Source: an uncultured Selenomonadales bacterium
Lineage (GTDB): Bacteria; Bacillota; Negativicutes; Selenomonadales; Selenomonadaceae
Assembly (NCBI GenBank): GCA_937877655.1
Contig: CALFJC010000178.1
Location: forward strand, 1-12,310
Direction: 5' to 3'
Length of the DNA: 12,310 nucleotides
The translations under genes and the position numbers were made by a program. This document shows, piece by piece, positions 1 to 6,242 of this stretch; positions within the stretch are counted from its first letter, which is position 1; every line of letters starts with the position of its first letter. A model generated the notes under the pieces. It was not told the DNA's origin. It searched no databases and worked only from the letters and a program-made list of their open reading frames with translations.

Positions 1-155
1 ATTTGCGCGAGGCTTGCGACCTGCGCGGGCTGGAATTTTTTTACCCGACAAAAATCCTCTGCACAGACAACGCCGCAATGATCGCCTGTCGCGGCTTTTA
101 TCAAAAAACTTTTGCCGATTCGACACTTAACGCCGTCTCGAACTTGGGCTTGTGA
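1..155 (+). CDS. tsaD: TsaD, tRNA N6-adenosine threonylcarbamoyltransferase, C-terminal end only (5' end outside window)
   Basis: The reading frame enters at base 3 and ends at TGA 153-155, giving the last 50 residues of the protein. The tail contains CTDNAAMIA, the C-terminal signature of the TsaD/Gcp/YgjD family, whose Asp is a metal ligand in this ASKHA-fold enzyme. It ends in TLNAVSNLGL, which matches the usual family ending. TsaD transfers the threonylcarbamoyl group from TC-AMP to A37 of ANN-decoding tRNAs, working with TsaB and TsaE in the bacterial cytoplasm, and is nearly universal. Only the tail is visible, so I cannot say whether the upstream part is intact. A second copy of this tail follows at 184-368. 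This copy is taken as the end of the working gene because it enters from upstream, but that is an inference. Confidence 0.85.
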   Translation, partial: LREACDLRGLEFFYPTKILCTDNAAMIACRGFYQKTFADSTLNAVSNLGL

Positions 156-183
156 AGAAAAATTTAAGTTCAAAAATAATCTT

Positions 184-368
184 GGCGGGCGACAAATTCT
201 TCTTTGGAAAAAAATTTGCGCGAGGCTTGCAACCTGCGCGGCTTTAAATTTTTTTATCCGACAAAAATCCTCTGCACCGACAATGCCGCAATGATCGCTT
301 GTCGCGGCTTTTATCAAAAAACTTTTGCCGACTCGACGCTTAATGCCGTCCCGAATCTCGGACTTTAA
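184..368 (+). pseudogene. Duplicated 3' fragment of tsaD
   Basis: Bases 214-368 align without gaps to 1-155 (20 mismatches). They encode the same 50-residue TsaD tail with only four amino-acid changes (D to N, L to F, E to K, S to P) and end in TAA 366-368. Upstream of 214 the similarity to TsaD continues as A-T-N-S-S-L-E-K-N-L, the expected region after the conserved GGVA motif. Around 184-190 the frame is damaged: the Gly-Gly is still recognisable but a few bases appear to be missing. No start codon or ribosome binding site drives it, so it is best read as a gene remnant. The remnant's stop codon forms part of the TAAGGAGG ribosome binding site of the downstream phosphatase gene. The AT-rich stretch 156-183 separates the two tails. 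Confidence 0.8.
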
Positions 369-380
369 GGAGGAATATTT

Positions 381-1514
381 ATGAAAAAAATTTTTTCGCT
401 GTTGATAGTCTTTGTTTTCACGGTAACATTTTTTTCTGTCGCGCACGCAACGGAATATCAGCTTGAACAAGTCGTTGTGGTCAGTCGCCACAACTTGCGC
501 AATTCACTCAAGGCAGGAGATGATCGCGGGCTTTTGACACTGCGCGGGGGCGAAATGGAAACATTGATGGGACAATATTTTGAGGCACGGCTTCGGGAGC
601 AAGGACTTTTTCCGAAAAACGCGCAACCTTCCGTCGGAGAAGTTCGTTTCTATGCAAACTCCTATCAGCGGACAATCGCAACGGCAAAATATTTTTCGGC
701 AGGAGCATTTCCAATCGCGAACATTCCGATTGAATATCATCGCGCATTGGGACAAAAGGACAGAATCTTCTTGCCGCCGACAGATCCCGCTCTTATGAAA
801 AAACTTCACGCCGAAACTGATTGGAAAAAATTATTCGCCGGCATGAGTAAAGAAATTGCAACCGTTGAACGTCTCAGCGGCGAAAAATTCAATCCCGCCG
901 ATTCTTCGGTGAAAATTCGCGACAGTGTTGTCGAATGGGGACTTGACGGCTCCGCAAAAAAAATTAATCTTGCCGCCGACGCCATACTTATGGATTATTA
1001 CGACGGAAAAGTTTCTTACAGCGATTCCGAAATGCGCGACGTGGCGAAAATTTCTTCTCTGCTTATTAACAGCAACTTTGATCGTCCGCTCGGCGCAAAA
1101 GCTTTTGCAAGCCCGATGCTCGCCGTCATCTCCGACGAACTCAACACGACCGAACGCAAATTCAGTTTCATCTGCGGGCACGACTCCAACCTTTCCAACG
1201 TGTTGACGGCTATTGGCGTTGAAGAATATTTTTTGCCCGGCACATTTGAATGGCGCGTTCCCATTGCGTCAAAGTTGGTTATCAAAAAATTTCGCGGCTC
1301 CGACGGCAACGAATACGCCCGCTTGAGTCTCGTTTATCCTTCCGCCGCGCAGATTGTCAATCGCGAAATGCTCACGCTCGAAAATCCGCCAATGAAAGTT
1401 CCTTTGAAATTACGCGGACTTCAAACGGTTGACGCGGACGCGATTTATAAACTCTCGGACGTTTTGCAAAGACTTTCCGACGCCCGGATTGTTGACGGCA
1501 GACGAGCCGCTTAA
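381..1514 (+). CDS. Exported histidine acid phosphatase, glucose-1-phosphatase (Agp)/phytase-like
   Basis: A 377-residue protein in the histidine phosphatase superfamily, clade 2 (acid phosphatases and phytases). Residues 1-23 form a signal peptide (MKK, a long hydrophobic stretch, then AHA), so the enzyme acts outside the cytoplasm. The catalytic motif is SRHNLR (35-40), with His37 as the expected phosphorylated residue. Agp has SRHNLRAP at this point rather than the RHGxRxP of typical phytases. ANSYQRTIATA (92-102) supplies a conserved phosphate-binding Arg, and GHDSN (266-270) gives the HD proton-donor motif. Expected chemistry is hydrolysis of phosphomonoesters such as glucose-1-phosphate or inositol phosphates; the true substrate cannot be told from sequence. 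The start is set by the signal peptide and by TAAGGAGG at 366-373, 7 bases before the ATG. It is probably first in an operon with queF (12-base gap). Confidence 0.85.
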   Translation: MKKIFSLLIVFVFTVTFFSVAHATEYQLEQVVVVSRHNLRNSLKAGDDRGLLTLRGGEMETLMGQYFEARLREQGLFPKNAQPSVGEVRFYANSYQRTIATAKYFSAGAFPIANIPIEYHRALGQKDRIFLPPTDPALMKKLHAETDWKKLFAGMSKEIATVERLSGEKFNPADSSVKIRDSVVEWGLDGSAKKINLAADAILMDYYDGKVSYSDSEMRDVAKISSLLINSNFDRPLGAKAFASPMLAVISDELNTTERKFSFICGHDSNLSNVLTAIGVEEYFLPGTFEWRVPIASKLVIKKFRGSDGNEYARLSLVYPSAAQIVNREMLTLENPPMKVPLKLRGLQTVDADAIYKLSDVLQRLSDARIVDGRRAA

Positions 1515-1526
1515 AAAGGAGATTTT

Positions 1527-1964
1527 ATGGAGCTTAAAAGTTTAGGGAAAATTACCGCTTACAAATACGATTATTCGCCCGAATTTTTGGAGGCGATTGA
1601 AAATAAAAATCGCGGCAGAAATTATTTCGTGACGCTGACAAGCGAAGAATTTACCTGCCTTTGCCCGATAACTCATCAGCCCGACTACGCAACGATTAAA
1701 ATTCGCTACATTCCCGATGAAAAACTTGTCGAGAGCAAAAGTTTGAAACTTTATTTGACGAGCTTTAGAAATTGCGGAACTTTTCATGAAGACGTTATCA
1801 ACACGATAGCTGACGACTTGATTAAACTTTTGGAGCCGCGCTATCTTGAGGTTGAAGGTTTGTTCAAAGTGCGCGGCGGCATTTCGATTATGCCTTTTGT
1901 AAATTACGGGCGCGGCGAGTTTGAAGAAGCCGCAAAAAAAATTTTGTTGGAGAGAAAGTTTTGA
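1527..1964 (+). CDS. queF: QueF, NADPH-dependent 7-cyano-7-deazaguanine (preQ0) reductase
   Basis: A 145-residue, short (unimodular, YkvM-type) QueF. It reduces the nitrile of preQ0 to the amine of preQ1 using two NADPH, in the queuosine tRNA-modification pathway, in the cytoplasm. Visible motifs are FTCLCPITHQPDYATI (42-57) and the QueF signature ESKSLKLYL (69-77). The family's catalytic Cys, which forms a thioimide with preQ0, corresponds to Cys46 (LCP), and the catalytic Asp to Asp53. PRY(L/I)EVEG and RGGISI further on match Bacillus QueF. An AAAAGGAG ribosome binding site ends about 5 bases before the ATG. There is no room upstream for a preQ1 riboswitch, since only 12 bases separate it from the phosphatase gene. 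Its last bases overlap the start of the next gene. No other queuosine genes are in the window. Confidence 0.95.
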   Translation: MELKSLGKITAYKYDYSPEFLEAIENKNRGRNYFVTLTSEEFTCLCPITHQPDYATIKIRYIPDEKLVESKSLKLYLTSFRNCGTFHEDVINTIADDLIKLLEPRYLEVEGLFKVRGGISIMPFVNYGRGEFEEAAKKILLERKF

Positions 1965-2803
1965 GACAAAAAAAAATCGCGCTGATTAACGACGTGACAG
2001 GATTTGGAAGATGCTCCGTGACTGTCGAATTGCCGATAATTTCCGCGCTGAAAATTCAAGTTTGCCCGTTGCCGACCGCGCTTTTGTCGGTGCACACGGG
2101 CTTTAAAAATTATTTTATGGACGATTTCACAGACCGCATGGAAATTTATATCGACAGCTGGCAGAAAAATAATTTGACTTTCGACGCCGTCGCCACAGGA
2201 TTTTTGGGCTCCGCCGCGCAGATTGAAATTGTCCGCCGTTTCATAAAAAATTTCCCCGCCGTCGTGATTATCGACCCCGTTATGGGAGATCACGGAAAAA
2301 TTTATGCGTCTTACACAAAAGAAATGTGCCGTCGCATGCGCGAGCTTTTGGAGTTTGCAGATCTTGTCACGCCGAATTTAACGGAGGCTTGCGAGCTTTT
2401 GGGCGTTCCTTATCCCGAAGGCGGCGTCGTCAGTGATTCTGAACTTGCAACGATGGCGGCGAACATTGCGGCGAAAACTCGCGGCGGGCGCGTCGTGATA
2501 ACGGGCGTAACGCTTGAATTCGACGACGGCTCCAATATTTCCAATTTCATTTTCGACAGAGGCGAAATTAATTTTGTGACTTCGCGCAGATTGGGCGGAG
2601 ATCGTTCGGGCACGGGCGACGCTTTTTTTGCGGTTGCGGCGGCGTCTTGGCTCAACGGAGAAAATTTACTCGACGCGACAAAAAAGGCGGCGGACTTCGT
2701 TGCAAAATGTATTTCCCACGCCGAAAAATTAAATCTGCCTTGGAATTGGGGCTTGCCGTTTGAAGAATTTTTAACCGAATTGAACGGAGGCGAAAAATCT
2801 TGA
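1961..2803 (+). CDS. pdxY: Pyridoxal/pyridoxamine kinase (PdxY/PdxK-like)
   Basis: A 280-residue ribokinase-fold kinase of the pyridoxine/pyridoxal kinase group, which phosphorylates vitamin B6 vitamers at the 5' hydroxyl with ATP to feed pyridoxal phosphate salvage. Features include the N-terminal INDVTGFGRCS (9-19), SVHTGF (43-48), DPVMGDHGKIY (105-115), TPNLTEACELLG (137-148) and the catalytic SGTGDAFFA block (216-224), with Asp220 as the expected base. The length fits PdxY. The start is TTG at 1961, overlapping the queF stop in TTGA, with GGAG 8 bases upstream; no ATG fits better. The coupling implies co-translation with queF. The PdxY versus PdxK versus ThiD assignment rests on overall pattern; ThiD is less likely given the N-terminal motif. 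Confidence 0.85.
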   Translation: MRQKKIALINDVTGFGRCSVTVELPIISALKIQVCPLPTALLSVHTGFKNYFMDDFTDRMEIYIDSWQKNNLTFDAVATGFLGSAAQIEIVRRFIKNFPAVVIIDPVMGDHGKIYASYTKEMCRRMRELLEFADLVTPNLTEACELLGVPYPEGGVVSDSELATMAANIAAKTRGGRVVITGVTLEFDDGSNISNFIFDRGEINFVTSRRLGGDRSGTGDAFFAVAAASWLNGENLLDATKKAADFVAKCISHAEKLNLPWNWGLPFEEFLTELNGGEKS

Positions 2804-3084
2804 CGAAGGCGATTTTGCTTGACGAAAAAGATAACGTCGCGACTTGCACTTCCGCCGCCAAAAAAGGTGAAGCGATAAAAATTTTGGGCGGCGCGGAAAT
2901 TTTTTGTGTTGAAGACATTCCGATTTGGCATAAAGTTGCGCTGAAAAAAATCTGCGCGGGCGAAAAAATTTTCAAGTACGGAGAAATTATCGGCGAGGCT
3001 TCGGCTGATATTGCAAAGGGCGGTTGGGTTTCGCACGAAAATATTTTCAGCGTGCCCAGAGATTATTCAAGCGAGATGATTTAA
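2800..3084 (+). CDS. UxaA-family lyase/dehydratase, small subunit (SAF domain)
   Basis: A 94-residue protein made of one SAF domain, the part that forms the N-terminus of altronate dehydratase UxaA and exists as a separate subunit in split members such as SuyA of (2R)-sulfolactate sulfo-lyase. Recognisable pieces are IPIWHKVAL (40-48), GEKIFKYGEIIG (54-65) and GGWVSHENI (74-82). Family members usually read VHVHN at the last site; here it is VSHEN, so one His of that motif is absent. The start is TTG at 2800, overlapping the kinase stop in TTGA, with GGAGG 9 bases upstream. It is followed with no gap by the large subunit, so the two presumably assemble as one enzyme. The substrate (altronate, galactarate, sulfolactate or another hydroxy acid) cannot be decided. 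Confidence 0.8.
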   Translation: MTKAILLDEKDNVATCTSAAKKGEAIKILGGAEIFCVEDIPIWHKVALKKICAGEKIFKYGEIIGEASADIAKGGWVSHENIFSVPRDYSSEMI

Positions 3085-4245
3085 ATGAACTTTTGGGGTT
3101 ATAAAAGAGCCGACGGTCGCGCCGGAATTCGGAATCACGTTTTGATTTTGCCGACGTGTGCTTGCGGCAGTGAGACGGCGCGGATTGTTGCGAGTCAAAT
3201 TCGCGGCGCGGTAAATATTATTTTCAACACGGGTTGTTCAGACGTGGCGGCGAATACAGAAATGTCACAAAAAATTTTGACGGGCTTTGCCTGCAATCCG
3301 AATGTTTTCGGCGTCGTGATAATCGGCTTGGGTTGCGAAACTGTTCCGCATAAAATTTTGCGCGAGAAAATAAAATCTCTAACCGACAAGCCCGTAATTT
3401 CTTTTGGGATTCAAGAGGAAGGCGGCACACTCAAAACGATTGAAAAAGCAGTTCGGGCGGCGCGAGAATTGGCGGCGGAGGCATCTCTTCAACAAAAAGA
3501 ACTCTGTGACATTTCGGAGCTGTTGCTTGGGATTGAGTGCGGCGGCTCGGACGCGACTTCGGGCATTGCGTCAAATCCCGTCGTCGGTTCTCTCAGCGAT
3601 AAATTAATTGACTTGGGCGCGTCAACTTTGATGAGTGAATCAATCGAATGGATTGGCGGCGAACATGTTTTGGCAAAAAGAGCGGCGACGCCCGAAATTC
3701 ACAATCAAATTATAAAAATCTGCGCGGACTACGAAAAACATTTGAAAACAGCTGGGCAGGATTGTCGCGCAGGGCAACCGACGCCCGGAAATAAATTCGG
3801 CGGGCTTTCGACAATCGACGAAAAAAGTTTGGGTTGCATAAAAAAAGGCGGGACACGTCCGATTGTGGAAGTTTTGAAGCAGGCGGCGCGTCCGACAAAA
3901 CGCGGAGCCCTTGTCATGGACACGGCGGGCTATGATATTTCTTCGGTGACTTCGATGGTTGCGGCGGGTTGCAACGCGATTATTTTCACGACGGGGCGCG
4001 GCACTCCGACGGGCAACGCGATTGTTCCCGTTTTAAAAGTCACTGCCAACGCGCAAACTTTTTCTTGGATGGAAGATAATATCGACGTTGATTTGAGCGG
4101 GATTATCGAAGGAAATTTGACGATTGACGCGGCGGGCGATTTGCTTTTGAAAAAAATTCATGACGTGTGCAACGGGCGACTTACGAAGGCGGAGGCTTAC
4201 GGCTTTTCGGACATTGCGGTTGATCATTTCTGCAGATTTGTTTAG
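3085..4245 (+). CDS. UxaA-family lyase/dehydratase, large subunit
   Basis: A 386-residue protein covering the altronate dehydratase second and C-terminal domains. It opens with GYKRADGRAGIRNHVLILPT (5-24), the signature of the large part of altronate/galactarate dehydratases and of SuyB-type subunits. Later blocks ECGGSDATSGIASNP (151-165) and DTAGYDISSVTSMVAAGCN in the C-terminal third are also typical, as is FTTGRGTPTGNAIVPVLKV. Cysteines at 25, 27, 51, 84 and 152 could serve a metal site, but I cannot assign ligands. The lengths of this protein and its partner resemble SuyB (about 390) and SuyA (about 90), yet split UxaA homologues of unknown substrate are common. The ATG directly follows the TAA of the small subunit, with no strong ribosome binding site, which suggests translational coupling. 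Known activities are elimination of water or sulfite from hydroxy acids. Confidence 0.85.
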   Translation: MNFWGYKRADGRAGIRNHVLILPTCACGSETARIVASQIRGAVNIIFNTGCSDVAANTEMSQKILTGFACNPNVFGVVIIGLGCETVPHKILREKIKSLTDKPVISFGIQEEGGTLKTIEKAVRAARELAAEASLQQKELCDISELLLGIECGGSDATSGIASNPVVGSLSDKLIDLGASTLMSESIEWIGGEHVLAKRAATPEIHNQIIKICADYEKHLKTAGQDCRAGQPTPGNKFGGLSTIDEKSLGCIKKGGTRPIVEVLKQAARPTKRGALVMDTAGYDISSVTSMVAAGCNAIIFTTGRGTPTGNAIVPVLKVTANAQTFSWMEDNIDVDLSGIIEGNLTIDAAGDLLLKKIHDVCNGRLTKAEAYGFSDIAVDHFCRFV

Positions 4246-4385
4246 GAGAAATTTGTTTGTCAAAATTTTTAAAAGTTATGAGGCTAGCAATGCGCCGTAC
4301 GGACGCGGCTAAAAATTAAAAGTTTTAGTCGGCAAAGCGCGACCGCTGTTTGGCAACTTTTTAAAAGTTGAGGAGAAAAATTTTT
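4246..4385 (+). other. 140-bp intergenic region with a 12-bp direct repeat, a palindrome and two tiny candidate ORFs
   Basis: The sequence TTTTTAAAAGTT occurs at 4266-4277 and 4358-4369, 92 bp apart, each followed within 2 bases by GAGG. The second copy lies in the palindrome AACTTTTTAAAAGTT (4355-4369), just upstream of the SDR ribosome binding site GAGGAG. Between them are GC-rich stretches (4281-4310 and 4329-4352) unlike the AT-rich flanks. Two short reading frames are open: TTG 4253-4312 (19 residues, ending SNAPYGRG, with AGGAG 4 bases upstream) and ATG 4278-4319 (13 residues, MRLAMRRTDAAKN). Neither can be supported as a gene. The palindrome could be an operator, or the whole stretch a small dispersed repeat. 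Confidence 0.35.
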
Positions 4386-5168
4386 ATGGTGACTTTTGAT
4401 TTTACGGGAAAAAATTTTGTGATTGTGGGCGCGTCGTCGGGAATAGGACGGCAAGCGGCTCTTGAACTTTCCAAGAGCGGCGCAAATGTTTTGGCTATCG
4501 GACGAAATTTGGAGCGGCTTGACGAACTGAAAAAAAATTCGCCCGTCAGCTTAATCAAGCACCCGCCGAGAATTTTTACGGAACAGCTTGACGTCCTTAC
4601 GGCGCGAGAAGAAGATTGGTCGGCGGTTTTGGAAAATTTCACAAGCGCGGTCGGCAAAATCAACGGCGGAGTTTATACGGCGGGCATATGGGGTTTGACG
4701 CCGCTGAATTCTTTCGATGAAAGTTTGGCGCATAAAATTTTTGATACGAGTTTTTGGGGCGCGGTAAATTTTGTTCAGACGGCGACGCGGAAGAAATTTT
4801 CGGACGGCGGCGGCTCTTTTGTGCTGATGAGTTCGGTTGCGGGAGAATTCGCGGGAAAATCTTTGTTCGCATACTCGGCGGCGAAGGCGGCAATTCAAAC
4901 GGCGGTTAAATCTTTCGCGAAAGAAATTATTCGCAACAAGCACAGGATAAATTCTGTTGCTCCCGCGCTCGTCAAAACCGAAATGACGCAGAATGAACTT
5001 TACACGGCAACAATCGGCGAAAAAATTATTCCGAATCAACTGCTCGGCGCGGGCACGGCGAAGGACGTTGCGGGCATGATTTTATTTTTGCTCAGCGAAC
5101 GCGCCGCTTGGATTACGGGACAAAATTTTTTCGTGGACGGCGGTTATATCGTCGGCTCTTACATTTGA
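4386..5168 (+). CDS. Short-chain dehydrogenase/reductase (classical SDR, FabG-like)
   Basis: A 260-residue classical SDR of usual length. The nucleotide-binding motif is GASSGIG (15-21). The catalytic triad Ser150 (in LMSSVAG), Tyr163 and Lys167 (YSAAK) has the normal 13- and 4-residue spacings. The structural NNAG motif is replaced by YTAG (97-100). The C-terminal FVDGGYIVGS matches the FabG/sorbitol-dehydrogenase branch. Alternatives include 3-oxoacyl-ACP reductase and sugar-alcohol or keto-acid dehydrogenases. It follows the UxaA genes on the same strand after a 140-bp gap and faces the acyl carrier protein gene, so the context does not fix its role. The ATG at 4386 is chosen over an in-frame TTG at 4368 because GAGGAG (4370-4375) lies between them at good distance from the ATG. 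Confidence 0.85.
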   Translation: MVTFDFTGKNFVIVGASSGIGRQAALELSKSGANVLAIGRNLERLDELKKNSPVSLIKHPPRIFTEQLDVLTAREEDWSAVLENFTSAVGKINGGVYTAGIWGLTPLNSFDESLAHKIFDTSFWGAVNFVQTATRKKFSDGGGSFVLMSSVAGEFAGKSLFAYSAAKAAIQTAVKSFAKEIIRNKHRINSVAPALVKTEMTQNELYTATIGEKIIPNQLLGAGTAKDVAGMILFLLSERAAWITGQNFFVDGGYIVGSYI

Positions 5169-5172
5169 AAAT

Positions 5173-5204
5173 AAAAAACCTCCCAATCGGCGGGAGGTTT
5201 TTTT
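5173..5204. terminator. Bidirectional Rho-independent terminator
   Basis: An inverted repeat with arms AAAAAACCTCCC (5173-5184) and GGGAGGTTTTTT (5192-5203), loop of 7 bases. A T-run follows on the plus strand and TTTTTTATTTT on the minus strand. It begins 4 bases after the SDR stop and lies downstream of the minus-strand acp gene, so it can end both convergent transcripts. Confidence 0.9.
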
Positions 5205-5288
5205 ATGTATAATGCATAATCAAGAAATTTTTCATTCCTAATTCCTAATTCATAATTCCTAATTGCATTGGCGGGAGGTTTTTTTATG
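5189..5288. repeat. Direct repeat of half of the terminator (5189-5207 and 5270-5288)
   Basis: The 19-mer GGCGGGAGGTTTTTTTATG occurs identically at 5189-5207 (right half of the terminator) and at 5270-5288, 81 bp apart. The second copy lacks the left arm, so it cannot form the hairpin alone. On the minus strand it supplies the acp stop codon: TAA at 5286-5284 is inside the repeat. The segment between the copies holds a heptad array (5234-5261) and AT-rich DNA with no gene. Confidence 0.85.
5234..5261 (-). repeat. Heptad array H1
   Basis: Four tandem 7-bp units read on the minus strand: TAGGAAT three times and one variant TATGAAT. It lies about 23 bases beyond the stop codon of the minus-strand acp gene, between the two copies of the 19-bp terminator repeat. 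It has the same unit and orientation as array H2 behind neuD. Confidence 0.8.
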
Positions 5289-5502
5289 CAGTTGCGAGCT
5301 TGAATAAATCTTCGACGGTCTGCGCGGATTTAATTTCTTCGGGAGAAATTTTTCTGCTTGAATTGGTGTTGCAGAAAGAAAAAAATGAAACCATACTCAA
5401 CGAATCCCAATCTTCCAAGTCGGCTAGTTTCGTTGAAAAATTTATTTTCGCTTCCGTGTCCATCAGTTCGACAAGTTTTTTAATAAAATTTTCCTCATTC
5501 AT
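5284..5502 (-). CDS. Acyl carrier protein (stand-alone, 72 residues)
   Basis: A small acidic protein with the carrier-protein core DWDSLSMV (31-38). Ser34 in DSL is the expected 4'-phosphopantetheine attachment site, and ISPEEIKSAQTVEDLFKL (52-69) matches helix 3 and helix 4 of ACPs. The stretch after the Ser helix (FFSFCNTNSSRK) is unusual for a housekeeping AcpP, so this is more likely a specialised carrier. It follows the NeuD-like acyltransferase on the minus strand with a 23-bp gap filled by a heptad array, so the two are probably co-transcribed. The best ribosome binding site is GAGG, 8 bases before the ATG, contributed by a variant heptad (GAGGAAT). No ketosynthase or acyl-ACP ligase lies in the window. 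Confidence 0.8.
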   Translation of the reverse strand: MNEENFIKKLVELMDTEAKINFSTKLADLEDWDSLSMVSFFSFCNTNSSRKISPEEIKSAQTVEDLFKLATA

Positions 5503-5528
5503 TCCTAATTCCTCATTCCTAATTCCTA
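5501..5528 (-). repeat. Heptad array H2 (neuD stop to acp start)
   Basis: Four 7-bp units on the minus strand, TAGGAAT three times with one GAGGAAT as third unit. The first TAG (5528-5526) is the neuD stop codon, and the last unit runs into the acp ATG (5502-5500). The deviating unit supplies the GAGG at ribosome-binding distance. The array therefore forms the whole intergenic space. Confidence 0.85.
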
Positions 5529-6164
5529 ATTGAATTCAACGGCGGGGTTGCCGAAAACTTTTGCGCCCGCCCGAACTTTTTTCAAAACAACCGAGCCCGC
5601 GCCGACGGTTGCGCCGTCTCCTACTTTGGCTTTCGGCAAAATAATTGCGCCGCTCCCGATAAAAACTTCCGCGCCGATTTTGCATTTGCCCGCAACGTTG
5701 GCGTGCGGCATGATGCAAGAAAAATTTCCAATCTGCGCGTCGTGCCCGATAATCGAAATGTCATTTACCGCGACAAAATCTCCGAGCGCGGCTTTGTCGC
5801 CAATATTTACATAAGGACAAATTATCACGCCGCGACCGAGTTTAACCGTCGGCATGACGTAGGCAAGCGCGCTGATTAAATTTATAAATTCGCCGCCGCG
5901 AGACAAAATTTTTTCGACAAGAATTTTTCTGCCGTGCGGAGTTCCGACCGCGCAGATAAAAACGTCGTCCGCGCAGATTTCATAACTTTCAACATCGCCC
6001 AAAACTTTTTCGGGCAAAAGTTCATATTCTTCCGCCGAAAGTTTTATATCGCCGTCAAGGAAACCTTTTATCTGCCACTCGACGCCGAAGCCCAAAGATT
6101 TTTGCGCGTGCCAATAAATTTCTCTCGCAAAACCGCCGCAACCGATGATTATCAAATTCTTCAT
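5526..6164 (-). CDS. NeuD/PglD-family acyltransferase (left-handed beta-helix)
   Basis: A 212-residue protein of the sialic-acid O-acetyltransferase NeuD/PglD family. The N-terminal Rossmann-like part begins with LIIIGCGGFAREI (4-16), the sugar-nucleotide binding loop of this family. From about residue 104 on, hexapeptide repeats of the [LIV]-G-x-x-x-x type build the left-handed beta-helix that binds acetyl-CoA or another acyl donor. His141 (IIGHD) is the likely catalytic base by analogy with PglD, with His154 nearby. It normally ends in the family's GNPAx motif (GNPAVEFN). Such enzymes acetylate amino or hydroxyl groups of nucleotide-sugars or sialic acids for surface glycans. The partner gene is an acyl carrier protein, so the donor might be acyl-ACP. 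The ribosome binding site is AAGGGA, about 9 bases upstream of the ATG. Confidence 0.85.
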   Translation of the reverse strand: MKNLIIIGCGGFAREIYWHAQKSLGFGVEWQIKGFLDGDIKLSAEEYELLPEKVLGDVESYEICADDVFICAVGTPHGRKILVEKILSRGGEFINLISALAYVMPTVKLGRGVIICPYVNIGDKAALGDFVAVNDISIIGHDAQIGNFSCIMPHANVAGKCKIGAEVFIGSGAIILPKAKVGDGATVGAGSVVLKKVRAGAKVFGNPAVEFN

Positions 6165-6187
6165 TGAATCAATCCCTTTCGGACGAA

Positions 6188-6242
6188 TTTTATCACAAAA
6201 ATTTCTCGGCGCATATGAAATTTTTTTTTGTCCGTGATAAAA
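6188..6242. promoter_or_regulatory. Long inverted repeat in the divergent neuD / tannase promoter region
   Basis: Outer arms TTTTATCAC (6188-6196) and GTGATAAAA (6234-6242) enclose inner arms AAAAATTTC (6197-6205) and GAAATTTTT (6217-6225) around an 11-base centre. The outer similarity extends to CGGAC on the left (6180-6184); on the right GTCCG lies at 6230-6234. Each outer arm carries TGATAAAAT reading away from the centre, a plausible -10 element for each divergent gene. No good -35 is seen. It may be a shared operator or a symmetric promoter pair. Confidence 0.5.

Noticed and set aside
112..294. 60-codon plus-strand frame across the tsaD tails
   Set aside because: It is out of frame with the clear TsaD coding sequence, bridges the two copies, and has no ribosome binding site or recognisable protein content.
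1515..1526. preQ1 riboswitch expected ahead of queF
   Set aside because: Only 12 bases separate queF from the preceding gene and they hold the ribosome binding site; no aptamer can fit.
2410..3036. 208-codon minus-strand frame opposite the kinase and UxaA small-subunit genes
   Set aside because: It lies wholly opposite well-supported genes in a codon-biased region; its composition (rich in S, P, F, R) is that of an antisense shadow.
5192..5220. GGGAGG followed by ATG at 5205 and again at 5286 as starts of plus-strand genes
   Set aside because: The frames stop after four or five codons; the sequence is the arm and T-run of the terminator and its duplicate.
5300..5533. 77-codon plus-strand frame opposite acp
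   Set aside because: The opposite strand has a clear ACP with the DSL motif and correct context; this frame ends in translated heptad repeats (PNSSFLIPN).
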